Shown piece after piece: positions 42,310 through 52,741 of a DNA stretch of 64,000 nt (within the stretch, counting starts at the first letter, position 1; the number at the start of each line of letters is the position of its first letter). The stretch comes from Pseudomonas sp. LD120 (GTDB lineage Bacteria; Pseudomonadota; Gammaproteobacteria; Pseudomonadales; Pseudomonadaceae), in NCBI RefSeq assembly GCF_009861525.1, contig NZ_WVHL01000001.1, forward strand, positions 310,001 through 374,000. Direction: 5' to 3'. The position numbers were made by a program, and so were the translations under genes. Below the pieces are notes generated by a model, which saw only the letters and a program-made list of their open reading frames with translations, was not told the origin of the DNA and did no database searches.

Positions 42310-42739
42310 AATGGCATTTGCGGAATACGCTTGATGCTTCACCGTCCAGGCCGCCCATGCGACCCAGACGAACTGCTTCACCACGTCAGACCTGGCTTTT
42401 AGCCAGCGGTGCACGTCTTTTCTGACGAGCCTTCCAAGGCTACTGACGAGCACACCCTTACTGACTCCTACAGACGATCAGCCCAAGGCGCCCTTCTCCA
42501 GCGCCCGCTTAATGAGCTATCCGAGGCCTCCCAACCGCCACTGTCGGATTCAGCGCACCACCTTCACCAGTCGAATACTGATGAGAACTAACGTCAGTGG
42601 ATGTTCGGCAGATACACTTCCCGACTGCGATCACGCCGAAAACCTGCTTCGAGCCGCGTAATGCCTACGCTTCGTCGTCCCGGTTTTTTTCGACAGCATC
42701 GCCAGGGCTATTTTTCCGCGCAGTGATGACGAGAACGCC
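42310..42739. other. Gene-free stretch between rpsU and dnaG
   Basis: About 430 bases with no recognised gene. The small open frames are short, poorly started and lack codon bias. P. aeruginosa has a GatB/YqeY-type gene (PA0578) here; no YqeY-like peptide is seen in any forward frame. The region may be a long 5'-UTR for dnaG. Confidence 0.6.
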
Positions 42740-44713
42740 ATGGCCGGGCTCATTCCCCAGAGCTTTATTGACGACCTTCTGAACCGCACCGACATCGTCG
42801 ATGTTGTCAGCTCGCGCCTGCAGATCAAAAAAGCCGGCAAGAACTACACGGCTTGCTGCCCCTTTCACAAAGAAAAGACCCCTTCCTTCAGCGTCAGCCC
42901 CGACAAGCAGTTCTACTATTGCTTCGGTTGCGGCGCGGGCGGCAACGCCCTCGGCTTCATCATGGACCACGACAACCTGGACTTCCCCCAGGCCGTCGAG
43001 GAACTGGCGAAAGCCGCCGGCATGGAGATCCCTCGCGAGGAAAGCGGGCGCAGCCAACGCAAACCGCGGCAACCCACGGACTCGCCGCTGTACCCACTGC
43101 TCAACGCCGCCGCCGACTACTATCGCCAGGCGCTGAAAAGCCATCCTGCGCGCAAGGCTGCGATCGACTACCTGAAAGGTCGCGGCCTGACCGGCGAAAT
43201 TGCTCGGGACTTTGGCCTGGGCTTTGCTCCGCCCGGCTGGGACAACCTGTTCAAGCACCTGAGCAGCGATACCCTGCAGCAGAAAGCCATGATCGATGCC
43301 GGACTGCTGATCGAGAACGCCGAAACGGGCAAGCGCTATGACCGTTTTCGCGACCGCGTAATGTTCCCGATTCGCGATACGCGCGGCCGCATCATCGCTT
43401 TCGGTGGCCGCGTTCTGGGGGACGACAAGCCCAAGTACCTGAACTCCCCGGAAACCCCGGTATTCCACAAAGGCCAGGAACTTTACGGCCTGTTCGAGGC
43501 CCGCAAGAATAACCGCAACCTCGATGAAATCATCGTCGTCGAAGGCTACATGGACGTGATTGCCCTGGCCCAACAGGGGCTGCGCAACGCCGTGGCCACT
43601 CTGGGCACCGCCACCAGCGAGGAACACCTCAAGCGCCTGTTCCGCATTGTACCCAACGTGCTGTTCTGCTTTGACGGCGACCAAGCCGGACGCAAGGCCG
43701 CCTGGCGCGCCCTGGAAGCCACCCTGAGCTGCCTGCAGGACGGACGCCGCGCACGCTTCCTGTTTCTTCCCGAAGGGGAAGATCCGGACACTCTGGTCCG
43801 TTCCGAAGGCACCGACGCTTTCCGCGCCCGGATCAATCAGCACGCGCAGCCGCTGGCGGATTACTTTTTCCAGCAACTGATCGATGAAGCAGACCCGCGC
43901 TCCCTAGAAGGCAAGGCCCATCTGGCCACGCTGGCAGCGCCACTGATCGAAAAAATCCCTGGCGCCAACCTGCGAACCCTGATGCGCCAGCGCCTGACCG
44001 AAATCACCGGCCTGACCAACGAAACGGTCACCCAGTTGGCGCACAATACTCACTCGGAAGCGCCGCCGATCTACGACGCTGGCATCGATTACGACGCCAT
44101 GCCGGATTACACCGACTACCATGAGCCCCACCAGGAGGCTTATGTTCCTCAGCAAGAATGGACAACAAAGAAAAGCGGCGCCGGTAAAAAGTGGGAAAAC
44201 AAGCCCTGGGACAAGAATGGCAAGGGCAAGCGCCAAGGAGATCGCGACCAACCCCGCGGCCCACGCATCCCCGCAGCAGTAGAGCCGCCTACCCTGGCAG
44301 CCCTGCGCACCTTACTGCACCACCCGCAACTAGCAGAAAAAGTTGAAGATGCCGGACATTTTGCCGATGACGACAACACCAATACTCAACTGTTGGTGGC
44401 CCTGATCGAAGCAGTGCAGAAAAATCCTAAGCTACGCTCTATTCATCAATTGATGGCGCGCTGGCACGGCACCCAGCAAGGGCATCTGCTCACCGCACTG
44501 GCGGAAAAAGAGTGGCTGATCGACGGAGACAACCTTGAACAACAATTTTTCGACACCATTAATAGCTTGTCCGCTCGCCAACGCGAGCGCGTTTTAGAGC
44601 AACTTCTCAGGAAATCGCGTCAAAGCGAGCTCAGCAGCGAAGAGAAAAAACAGCTGGTTGAGCTTCTAAAACGCAATGTTCCCGCATCTAACCCGACCTC
44701 AACTGGCGCGTGA
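42740..44713 (+). CDS. dnaG: DNA primase
   Basis: A 657-residue primase. The N-terminal zinc finger (CCPFHKEKTPSF and YCFGCGAGG) spans residues about 39-65, the RNA polymerase/TOPRIM core follows with IVVEGYMDVIAL near 268 and CFDGDQAGRKA near 310, and the C-terminal helicase-binding domain covers about 520-650. A charged, glutamine-rich linker lies near 430-510 (KKSGAGKKWENKPWDKNGKG). GAGAACGCC precedes the ATG. Confidence 0.96.
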   Translation: MAGLIPQSFIDDLLNRTDIVDVVSSRLQIKKAGKNYTACCPFHKEKTPSFSVSPDKQFYYCFGCGAGGNALGFIMDHDNLDFPQAVEELAKAAGMEIPREESGRSQRKPRQPTDSPLYPLLNAAADYYRQALKSHPARKAAIDYLKGRGLTGEIARDFGLGFAPPGWDNLFKHLSSDTLQQKAMIDAGLLIENAETGKRYDRFRDRVMFPIRDTRGRIIAFGGRVLGDDKPKYLNSPETPVFHKGQELYGLFEARKNNRNLDEIIVVEGYMDVIALAQQGLRNAVATLGTATSEEHLKRLFRIVPNVLFCFDGDQAGRKAAWRALEATLSCLQDGRRARFLFLPEGEDPDTLVRSEGTDAFRARINQHAQPLADYFFQQLIDEADPRSLEGKAHLATLAAPLIEKIPGANLRTLMRQRLTEITGLTNETVTQLAHNTHSEAPPIYDAGIDYDAMPDYTDYHEPHQEAYVPQQEWTTKKSGAGKKWENKPWDKNGKGKRQGDRDQPRGPRIPAAVEPPTLAALRTLLHHPQLAEKVEDAGHFADDDNTNTQLLVALIEAVQKNPKLRSIHQLMARWHGTQQGHLLTALAEKEWLIDGDNLEQQFFDTINSLSARQRERVLEQLLRKSRQSELSSEEKKQLVELLKRNVPASNPTSTGA

Positions 44714-44727
44714 GGTCATAGCTCGGG

Positions 44728-44733
44728 TATAAT
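44728..44733 (+). promoter_or_regulatory. Candidate -10 box upstream of rpoD
   Basis: A perfect TATAAT lies 47 bases before the rpoD start in the dnaG-rpoD spacer. No good -35 is seen at 16-18 bases upstream, so an internal promoter is possible but unproven. Confidence 0.4.
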
Positions 44734-44780
44734 CCTCGGCTTGTTTTTTGCCCGCCAAGACCTTCAGTGGATAGGGTGTT

Positions 44781-46628
<1,848 letters not shown>

Positions 46629-46634
46629 GCCCAG

Positions 46635-46660
46635 AACCCCCAGCCCTGCTGGGGGTTTTG
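46635..46660 (+). terminator. Rho-independent terminator after rpoD
   Basis: AACCCCCAG (46635-46643) pairs with CTGGGGGTT (46649-46657), loop CCCTG, followed by a T-rich tract. It ends the rpsU-dnaG-rpoD operon. Confidence 0.88.
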
Positions 46661-46738
46661 CTTTTTGTCTCTCCTCGCGACCCTCGCTGTCCAGGCCGTC
46701 TACACTCGAAACATTCCACGTGCCATAAAGAGATGGTT

Positions 46739-49700
46739 ATGCCCAGACTGTCGGCCATGCTCCTGCTGGCGCTGCTCACTTGGAGCACAATGGCTGGTGC
46801 ACTGACTCTCACAGAAGAAGAACGTAGCTGGCTCAAAACTCACCCGGAGTTGCGTCTGGGTGTGGATGCGTCTTGGCCGCCCTTCGAGTATCGAGATGAA
46901 CAAGGCCGCTATCAGGGCCTGGCAGCCGACTATATCGAACTGATCCAGGAACGCCTGTTGGTAGCCCTCAAACCCGTCGAGCCTGCCAGCTGGACTGCGG
47001 TGCTTGAGGACATCAAGCAAGGCAAGCTGGACTTGCTACCCGGCATCATGTCGACCCCGGAACGCCAGAACTACATTGCCTTCACCCGCCCCTATCTCGA
47101 CTTTCCCATCGTCATCCTTGCTCACGAAGGCGGCGCGCAACCCCGAAAACTCCAGGACCTGTACGGACTCAAGGTCGCCGTGGTGAAGAACTACGCTCCC
47201 CACGAGTTACTGCGCAGCAATCACCCGGACCTGAACCTGGTGGCCTTGCCCAATGTCAGCTCAGCCCTCCAGGCCCTGGCCACCGACGAGGTAGACGCGG
47301 TGGTTGGCGACCTGGCCTCCAGCGTCTGGAGCCTGCGCCAACTCAAGCTCGACGGCCTCTACGTCAGCGGCGAAACCCCATATCGCTATCAACTGGCGAT
47401 GGGCGTACCACGGGACAACAAGATACTGGTGGGCATTCTCGACAAGGTGCTGGCCGATATCAGCCCCGATGAAGTCAATGAGATTCAGCAACGCTGGGTG
47501 GGCAATGTGCTCGACCATCGAACCTTCTGGTCAGATGTTCTGCTGTATGGCCTGCCCGGCCTGTTGCTGCTGGTCAGCGTGCTGGCAGTGGTGATCCGTA
47601 TCAATCGCCGCTTGAGCTCGGAGATCTCTCGCAGAGTGGCGCTGGAACAAGAGCTACGCAGCAGCGAATACCATTACCGTGGCTTGGTCGAGAGCCTCTC
47701 GGCGATCGCCTGGGAAGCCAACATCAGCGATTTTACCTACAGCTACGTCTCGCCCCACGCCGAGGCATTGCTGGGCTATCCCCGTTCCCACTGGCTGGTC
47801 CCTGGGTTCTGGCGCAACATCATCCACCCTGCCGACCTGACCCGTGCGCAAGCATTCTGCGACCACGAAGTTCAAGCCGGGCGCGACCACAGCCTCGACT
47901 ATCGGGTCATCACCGCCGACGGCCGCTGCCTTTGGGTACGTGACATTGTCAGCCTGATCGAGCATGGCCAAGAACCGGTGATGCGTGGCCTGATGATCGA
48001 TATCAGCGAAACCAAGCACACCGAAGAGGCGCAGCGCCTGTCCGAGCAGAAGTTTGCCTCGGTGTTCCAGCAATGCCCGGACATTCTGGTCATCGCGCGT
48101 CTGTCCGACGGCTGCCTGCTGGAGGTCAACAAAGCGTTCGAAGAACAGATTGGTCTACCTGCTGAAAGCGTGATCGGCAAGACCGCCACCGATCTGAATA
48201 TATGGGGAGTCCAGGGCATCGGTCCGAGCCTGTTGCAGCGTTTGCAGGCCGGTAGCATCCGCAATTTGGAGATGCCGTTCCAACGTCACAACGGCCAGAC
48301 GTTCACTGGCCTGATCTCCGCGGAGCCCTTCGACCTCGATACCACCCCCGCATTGGTAGTGGTGGTACGCGACATCAGCCAGCTCAAAGAAACCCAGCAG
48401 CAACTCCAGACATCCGAGGAAAAATTCGCCAAGGCCTTCCACGCTTCACCGGACGGACTGCTGCTGACCCGGCAGCGAGATGGCCTGCTGATCGAGATCA
48501 ACGAAGGCTTCAGCCGCATCACCGGTTTCAACAGCGCCATGTCACTGGACCGCTCGACCCTGGACCTGGGGATCTGGGTCAATCTCAACGAACGTAAAAC
48601 GATGCTCGAACTGCTGCAGCGCGACGGATTCGTTCGAGACTTTATCTGCCATATCCGTCGCAGCGATGGGCAAATCCGCCTGTGCGAAGTGTCCAGTCGA
48701 CCGCTGCCCATTGGCGATGATGACTGCATGCTGACCATTGCCCGAGACATCACCGACCGCCAATTAATGCAGGAAAAGCTGCAGCAGGCCGCCACGGTGT
48801 TCGAAAGTACCGCCGAGGGCGTGTTGATCACTGATACTCAGCAGCGCATCAGTGCGGTCAATCGCGCCTTCAGCGAAATCACCGGCTACAGCGAAAGCGA
48901 AGCCCTTGGCCATACACCGCGCTTACTGGCTTCAGGCCTGCATGACAGCGCGTTCTACGCCGCCATGTGGCACCAATTGACCCTCGAAGGCCACTGGCAG
49001 GGCGAGATCACCAATCGCCGCAAGAGCGGCGAACTGTATCCCAACTGGCTGACCATCAACGCGGTACGTAATAACGACAGGGGGATCACCCATTTCGTCG
49101 CGGTGTTTGCCGACATTTCCAGCCTCAAGCACGCCCAGGCGCGACTGGACTACCAGGCTCATCACGATCCGCTGACCGGACTGCCAAATCGCACCTTATT
49201 CGAAAGCCGGTTACTGACGGCGCTTAACAGCCAACAAGACAGCGGCGGACAAGGCGCGGTGCTATTCCTTGACCTGGACCGCTTCAAACACATCAACGAC
49301 AGCCTCGGCCATCCAGTGGGCGACCTGCTGCTCAAAGGCATTGCCGTGCGCCTCAAGGAACAGTTGCGGGACATCGACACCGTGGCCCGGCTGGGTGGAG
49401 ACGAGTTCATCATCCTGCTCCCGGGCTTGCACCAGGCCAGCGACGCGGACTATATCGCCGGCAAGCTTCTGAACTGCTTTACCGCGCCATTTCAGGCCGG
49501 TGAGCACGAGTTTTTCATCAGCGCCAGCATCGGCACTAGCCTCTACCCCGAGGACGGCTGCGACGTTGCTACCCTGATCAAGAACGCCGACGCCGCCATG
49601 TACCGCTCCAAGGCCAAAGGTCGTAACCGAGTCGAGCACTACACCCGCGACTTGACGGCCCAGGCCAGCGAACGCATCGCCCTGGAACATGAACTGCGCA

Positions 49701-50482
49701 GGGCCATCGAGCGTAACGAGCTGTCGCTGTCCTTTCAGCCCAAGATCAGCCTCAGCAACCAGGAGCTGGTAGGCGCCGAAGCGCTGATCCGTTGGCACCA
49801 CCCCACTTTCGGCGAAGTACCTCCCGAGCATTTCATTCCCCTGGCCGAAGAAAACGGCATGATCCTACTGATCGGCGACTGGGTGCTCGAAAGGGCCTGT
49901 CAGCAACTCGCTGCCTGGAGCCAGGACTATGAAAGCTTCGGCCCGCTTTCGGTGAACCTGGCCGGCGCCCAACTGCGCCAGCCCAATCTGTTGGGCCGCA
50001 TTGAACAACTGCTGCGCGACTATCAGTTGCAACCCGGGGTACTGCAGTTGGAAATCACCGAAAACTTCATCATGAGCCAGGCCGAAGAAGCCCTGGAAGT
50101 ACTGCATCAACTCAAGAGCCTGGGGGTGCAGCTGGCCATCGACGACTTCGGCACCGGCTACTCGTCCCTGAGCTACCTCAAGCGCCTGCCCCTGGACTTC
50201 CTCAAGATTGACCAGTCGTTTGTCCGCGGCCTGCCGGACGACCCGCACGATGTAGCGATCGTCCGCGCCATCATCGCCCTGGGCAGGAGCATGCAGTTCA
50301 CAGTGATTGCCGAAGGCGTGGAAAACCAAGAGCAGCAAACCTTCCTGGCCCTTGAAGGCTGCGAGCAGATCCAAGGCTACATCGTCAGCTTGCCCCTGGA
50401 GCCCCTGGAGTTTTGCACAACCTTCCTACAGATCCGGGTTTCCGATTTTTCGGATAGCACAGCCGAGAAACCATCGTTATAA
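46739..50482 (+). CDS. rmcA: RmcA-like c-di-GMP sensor (SBP_bac_3, PAS repeats, GGDEF, EAL)
   Basis: A 1247-residue membrane protein. After a signal peptide an SBP_bac_3 domain (about 25-255; WLKTHPELRLGVDASWPPFEY) is followed by a helix (LYGLPGLLLLVSVLAVVIRI near 270), about four PAS domains (300-800), a GGDEF domain with intact RLGGDEF near 885, and an EAL domain with intact GAEALIRW near 1012. This is the layout of P. aeruginosa PA0575/RmcA, reported as a redox- and arginine-responsive c-di-GMP phosphodiesterase in biofilms. The ATG at 46739 is preferred to 46733 by ribosome-site spacing. Both catalytic motifs being intact, both activities are possible. Confidence 0.88.
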   Translation: MPRLSAMLLLALLTWSTMAGALTLTEEERSWLKTHPELRLGVDASWPPFEYRDEQGRYQGLAADYIELIQERLLVALKPVEPASWTAVLEDIKQGKLDLLPGIMSTPERQNYIAFTRPYLDFPIVILAHEGGAQPRKLQDLYGLKVAVVKNYAPHELLRSNHPDLNLVALPNVSSALQALATDEVDAVVGDLASSVWSLRQLKLDGLYVSGETPYRYQLAMGVPRDNKILVGILDKVLADISPDEVNEIQQRWVGNVLDHRTFWSDVLLYGLPGLLLLVSVLAVVIRINRRLSSEISRRVALEQELRSSEYHYRGLVESLSAIAWEANISDFTYSYVSPHAEALLGYPRSHWLVPGFWRNIIHPADLTRAQAFCDHEVQAGRDHSLDYRVITADGRCLWVRDIVSLIEHGQEPVMRGLMIDISETKHTEEAQRLSEQKFASVFQQCPDILVIARLSDGCLLEVNKAFEEQIGLPAESVIGKTATDLNIWGVQGIGPSLLQRLQAGSIRNLEMPFQRHNGQTFTGLISAEPFDLDTTPALVVVVRDISQLKETQQQLQTSEEKFAKAFHASPDGLLLTRQRDGLLIEINEGFSRITGFNSAMSLDRSTLDLGIWVNLNERKTMLELLQRDGFVRDFICHIRRSDGQIRLCEVSSRPLPIGDDDCMLTIARDITDRQLMQEKLQQAATVFESTAEGVLITDTQQRISAVNRAFSEITGYSESEALGHTPRLLASGLHDSAFYAAMWHQLTLEGHWQGEITNRRKSGELYPNWLTINAVRNNDRGITHFVAVFADISSLKHAQARLDYQAHHDPLTGLPNRTLFESRLLTALNSQQDSGGQGAVLFLDLDRFKHINDSLGHPVGDLLLKGIAVRLKEQLRDIDTVARLGGDEFIILLPGLHQASDADYIAGKLLNCFTAPFQAGEHEFFISASIGTSLYPEDGCDVATLIKNADAAMYRSKAKGRNRVEHYTRDLTAQASERIALEHELRRAIERNELSLSFQPKISLSNQELVGAEALIRWHHPTFGEVPPEHFIPLAEENGMILLIGDWVLERACQQLAAWSQDYESFGPLSVNLAGAQLRQPNLLGRIEQLLRDYQLQPGVLQLEITENFIMSQAEEALEVLHQLKSLGVQLAIDDFGTGYSSLSYLKRLPLDFLKIDQSFVRGLPDDPHDVAIVRAIIALGRSMQFTVIAEGVENQEQQTFLALEGCEQIQGYIVSLPLEPLEFCTTFLQIRVSDFSDSTAEKPSL

Positions 50483-50483
50483 T
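50478..50483 (+). promoter_or_regulatory. -10 box of the tRNA gene
   Basis: TATAAT starts 20 bases before the mature tRNA and overlaps the last codons of the RmcA-like gene. A clear -35 is not seen. Confidence 0.5.
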
Positions 50484-50497
50484 CCGCCGCCTACTGA

Positions 50498-50574
50498 GGG
50501 CCTATAGCTCAGTTGGTTAGAGCAGAGGACTCATAATCCTTTGGTCCACGGTTCAAGTCCGTGTGGGCCCACCA
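50498..50574 (+). tRNA. tRNA-Ile2 (anticodon CAT, lysidine-modified)
   Basis: A 77-base cloverleaf with encoded CCA; anticodon loop CTCATAA gives CAT. The acceptor stem has C4-G69 and C5-G68, the pairs that in E. coli let TilS choose tRNA-Ile2 over elongator tRNA-Met, so it most likely reads AUA after lysidine modification, not AUG. D-arm GCTC..GAGC, variable loop TGGTC and T-arm CGGTTCAAGTCCG are normal. Confidence 0.85.
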
Positions 50575-50578
50575 CTTT

Positions 50579-50603
50579 GAAAGCCGCGCATTGCGCGGCT
50601 TTC
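50579..50603 (+). terminator. Terminator after tRNA-Ile2
   Basis: GAAAGCCGCGC (50579-50589) and GCGCGGCTTTC (50593-50603) form an 11-bp perfect stem with a 3-base loop; GTGTTTC follows. Confidence 0.75.
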
Positions 50604-51127
50604 GTGTTTCTGGCGGGGCCATCACAGCTACAGTCAACGTTCTATCAAGACAATCTCGAAATCATGCGCCTACTGTTTGTTGAGTTTGGTTCAAGGTCTG
50701 GGCTCAGACCTATCGGAAGTCACCGACGTCTACAAGCATCACGCGAAATACTTCTGGGCTTCTGCACGTGGTGAGCGCACCGAGGGGCATCCCGATTATC
50801 ATCAGCCGCCTTCAAGCTCGTGAGAGAGGTGCAGCGGGATTCCGCGATTGCAGTTTGATTGCACGCCCTTAACCCCAGCGCAATGCAGAAGTTGTCGACG
50901 GAGCTTTACACGGTCACAGCATATCCCAGCCGTGTTTCGTGCGGAGGCGCCTCGGCCTAACGTCTGCAAAACCGACGCGCTCGATGTGTTGTTACCGGGG
51001 AGTTGGCTTGCTGGCGATGAGACCCGTGCAGACGTCAAATTCCCCCGGGGTCTCACATCAAAGACCGTTTGCATCTTAGTCACCGCTTGTAGAAAATCAT
51101 CGTCTTTTTGCACGAATGGATACGCGC
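50604..51127. other. Gene-poor stretch after the tRNA, possibly decayed coding DNA
   Basis: About 520 bases with no gene I can support. A short forward frame ending near 50822 reads as a plausible protein tail (DVYKHHAKYFWASARGERTE) without a start. A longer frame from 50848 lacks good codon usage and runs antisense to other weak frames. I saw no repeat of the tRNA 3' end that would mark an integration site. Confidence 0.4.
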
Positions 51128-51628
51128 ATGAGGTTCGAGAAGACCACGCAGTACAGGTCCGAGGAAGGGATCGTCTTCAATCTGTCTCAAATCACCCTCA
51201 TGGAAAGCGACCGAGGTCGCCTGCGCGAGCTGCACTTTGGCGAAGCGAAACGCGCCCATTACCAGGTCAACAGCATGGTCGTCGATATGTACGACCGAAT
51301 GCAGGCTCGAAACCTGCCATGCCTGCTGACAGTCTGCATTTCCAATCCCCTGACCCGGCAGCAGGCCGACGCTATCACTACTATGCGCGGCAACGTCGCC
51401 AAGGGAATTGCTGCGGCCTCAGGTGGCGTTGCCGGGAGGGTAGGTGCGTTGGGCGGGCCACTCATTGGCTGGGCTTCAGGTGCAGTCGTGACGACAGGTA
51501 TCAACTGGTACCTCAAAGGGACCCTGCCGAACCTTCATGCAGGTGACGTGCTGGTCAGCATCGAGGGGGAGGTCCATGGCGGGATTGGCCCACAACGCTC
51601 TGTCGTGACGCTGGTCATCAAGGTCTGA
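51128..51628 (+). CDS. Hypothetical protein with a glycine-zipper segment
   Basis: A 166-residue protein I do not recognise. The N-terminal half is soluble and charged (FNLSQITLMESDRGRLRELH). A Gly/Ala-rich hydrophobic stretch at about 88-126 (GGVAGRVGALGGPLIGWASG) has repeated small-residue spacing of a glycine zipper and could span or insert in a membrane. The end (AGDVLVSIEGEVHGG) is beta-like. The ATG at 51128 has GGA seven bases before it; an ATG at 51116 adds four residues. It pairs with the next gene, 10 bases downstream. Function is not inferred. Confidence 0.55.
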   Translation: MRFEKTTQYRSEEGIVFNLSQITLMESDRGRLRELHFGEAKRAHYQVNSMVVDMYDRMQARNLPCLLTVCISNPLTRQQADAITTMRGNVAKGIAAASGGVAGRVGALGGPLIGWASGAVVTTGINWYLKGTLPNLHAGDVLVSIEGEVHGGIGPQRSVVTLVIKV

Positions 51629-51638
51629 GGAACTGCAC

Positions 51639-51881
51639 ATGCCCTACATCATGCAAACTGTCGTCCTTCTGGTGCTGGGCGCGATCCTCGTTCAGTTTCT
51701 GAAACCATACCCGCTGCGCAAGTGGCTGGGTTTGGCGCTGCTGGCAACGGGCTTGGTCAGCATCTTCAAGGTTGGTGAGCAGCAGGTGCTGGGCTTTGAC
51801 CTGGAGCTGCTAGCGTTGCTGGCCGTGCCGCTGGGCGTAGTGCTTTTCCTGACGCGGCGGCGATTCACGGAGAGGGACTGA
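51639..51881 (+). CDS. Small hypothetical membrane protein
   Basis: An 80-residue protein with three hydrophobic segments (about 5-20, 29-43, 54-70) and a basic end (LTRRRFTERD). GAGGAA lies upstream of the ATG, and the gene starts 10 bases after the glycine-zipper gene, so the two are likely cotranscribed. I recognise no family. The pair might be a membrane-active protein and its partner, but that is only a guess. Confidence 0.55.
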   Translation: MPYIMQTVVLLVLGAILVQFLKPYPLRKWLGLALLATGLVSIFKVGEQQVLGFDLELLALLAVPLGVVLFLTRRRFTERD

Positions 51882-52186
51882 AGCCCTTGCACGATTTCTC
51901 GGTGCCGACTCTGACCCAAAATCATATGGGACAACCGTCGATCAACAGCGCGTTGATCGATAATCTTAGCGTTGGACCTTGCAGGCGGATTGGGGGGGCC
52001 TTTGAACATACTGGTAACTTCTAACGTAGGTTAGATGCCGTCAAAATCACTGCTAAATGATGGGTGGCGGCTGTAACGCAGGCCAGGTGCAGTCGGAAAT
52101 GTGTCATGCCACATTGGTTGGCCCGATCCATGTGCGCAAACGATCTTCAGGGTTATTCTGCGCCAACAAGAAAGAAACCTTAGATT
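51882..52186. other. Non-coding stretch with one hairpin
   Basis: About 300 bases without a credible gene. A 9-bp inverted repeat, TCGATCAAC (51938-51946) with GTTGATCGA (51952-51960), may end the upstream cassette. The last part should hold the promoter of the lipoprotein gene. Confidence 0.5.
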
Positions 52187-52579
52187 TTGCGAAACGCACT
52201 CATCCTCTTCTGTTTGACGGTGCCGCTGGCTGGCTGTGAAGCGATCATGTTCGGGAACCTGATAGTGAGCTGCGCGATTCGACCTGAGCCGGTATTGCTC
52301 CCTGATAACCTGCCAGCCGCCACAGTCGGTGTGCCTTACAACGTACGACTTGAAGTGATCAATACCTCGACGCCCGTTCGTGGCATTTATGTGAGTGATA
52401 CCTACGCCCTGCCTGAAGGGCTTTGGGTTGAGCAGCAAGACCACGATGTACAGGGACGCATCACTGGTACGCCACTTAAAGCGGGCACGTATGAAGTGCG
52501 CGTATCCGCCGGTACTTATGGCACCCAGTGTGCGGGGCTTAGAGCAAGCCGCGTTTACAGGCTCAAGGTCACGGAGTAA
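52187..52579 (+). CDS. Small lipoprotein with an Ig-like putative domain
   Basis: A 130-residue protein beginning at a TTG with an AGAAAGAAA site upstream. It has a lipoprotein signal peptide with lipobox LAGC and Cys17 as the modified residue. The remainder looks like a He_PIG/putative Ig fold: LPAATVGVPYNVRLEV, then LPEGLWV and the typical GRITGTPLKAGTYEVRVSA. Two further cysteines (near 29 and 117) could pair. Its residue after the lipid cysteine is Glu, so outer-membrane sorting is likely. Target unknown. Confidence 0.7.
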   Translation: MRNALILFCLTVPLAGCEAIMFGNLIVSCAIRPEPVLLPDNLPAATVGVPYNVRLEVINTSTPVRGIYVSDTYALPEGLWVEQQDHDVQGRITGTPLKAGTYEVRVSAGTYGTQCAGLRASRVYRLKVTE

Positions 52580-52581
52580 TG

Positions 52582-52598
52582 GGCGCTCGGCGAGCGCC
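52582..52598 (+). terminator. Hairpin after the lipoprotein gene
   Basis: GGCGCTC (52582-52588) pairs with GAGCGCC (52592-52598), loop GGC, followed by GGGAGCATTTTC. Confidence 0.5.
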
Positions 52599-52741
52599 GG
52601 GAGCATTTTCGACTTGCGGCTGCCGCGCCCCAAATTGATCGGAGCCTCTCTAGGGCCACCCAATGCCGAGAAGCCTTGTACCCTTTTCACCACAGCGCAT
52701 TTTCTGCCGGCGGCAGCCAGGCTTTGCCCGAGGCATGTAAC

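Noticed and set aside
42409..42591. 60-codon open frame between rpsU and dnaG
   Set aside because: Low-complexity polar peptide without ribosome site or conserved look; not YqeY-like.
50656..50822. Possible protein tail in the forward frame after the tRNA (DVYKHHAKYFWASARGERTE)
   Set aside because: It reads plausibly but has no start codon or ribosome site and I cannot assign it to a family, including tyrosine recombinases. Mentioned in the stretch note only.
50848..51546. 232-codon forward open frame overlapping the glycine-zipper gene
   Set aside because: Cys- and Arg-rich, unlike real Pseudomonas proteins; most of it is a shadow of the better gene at 51128-51628.
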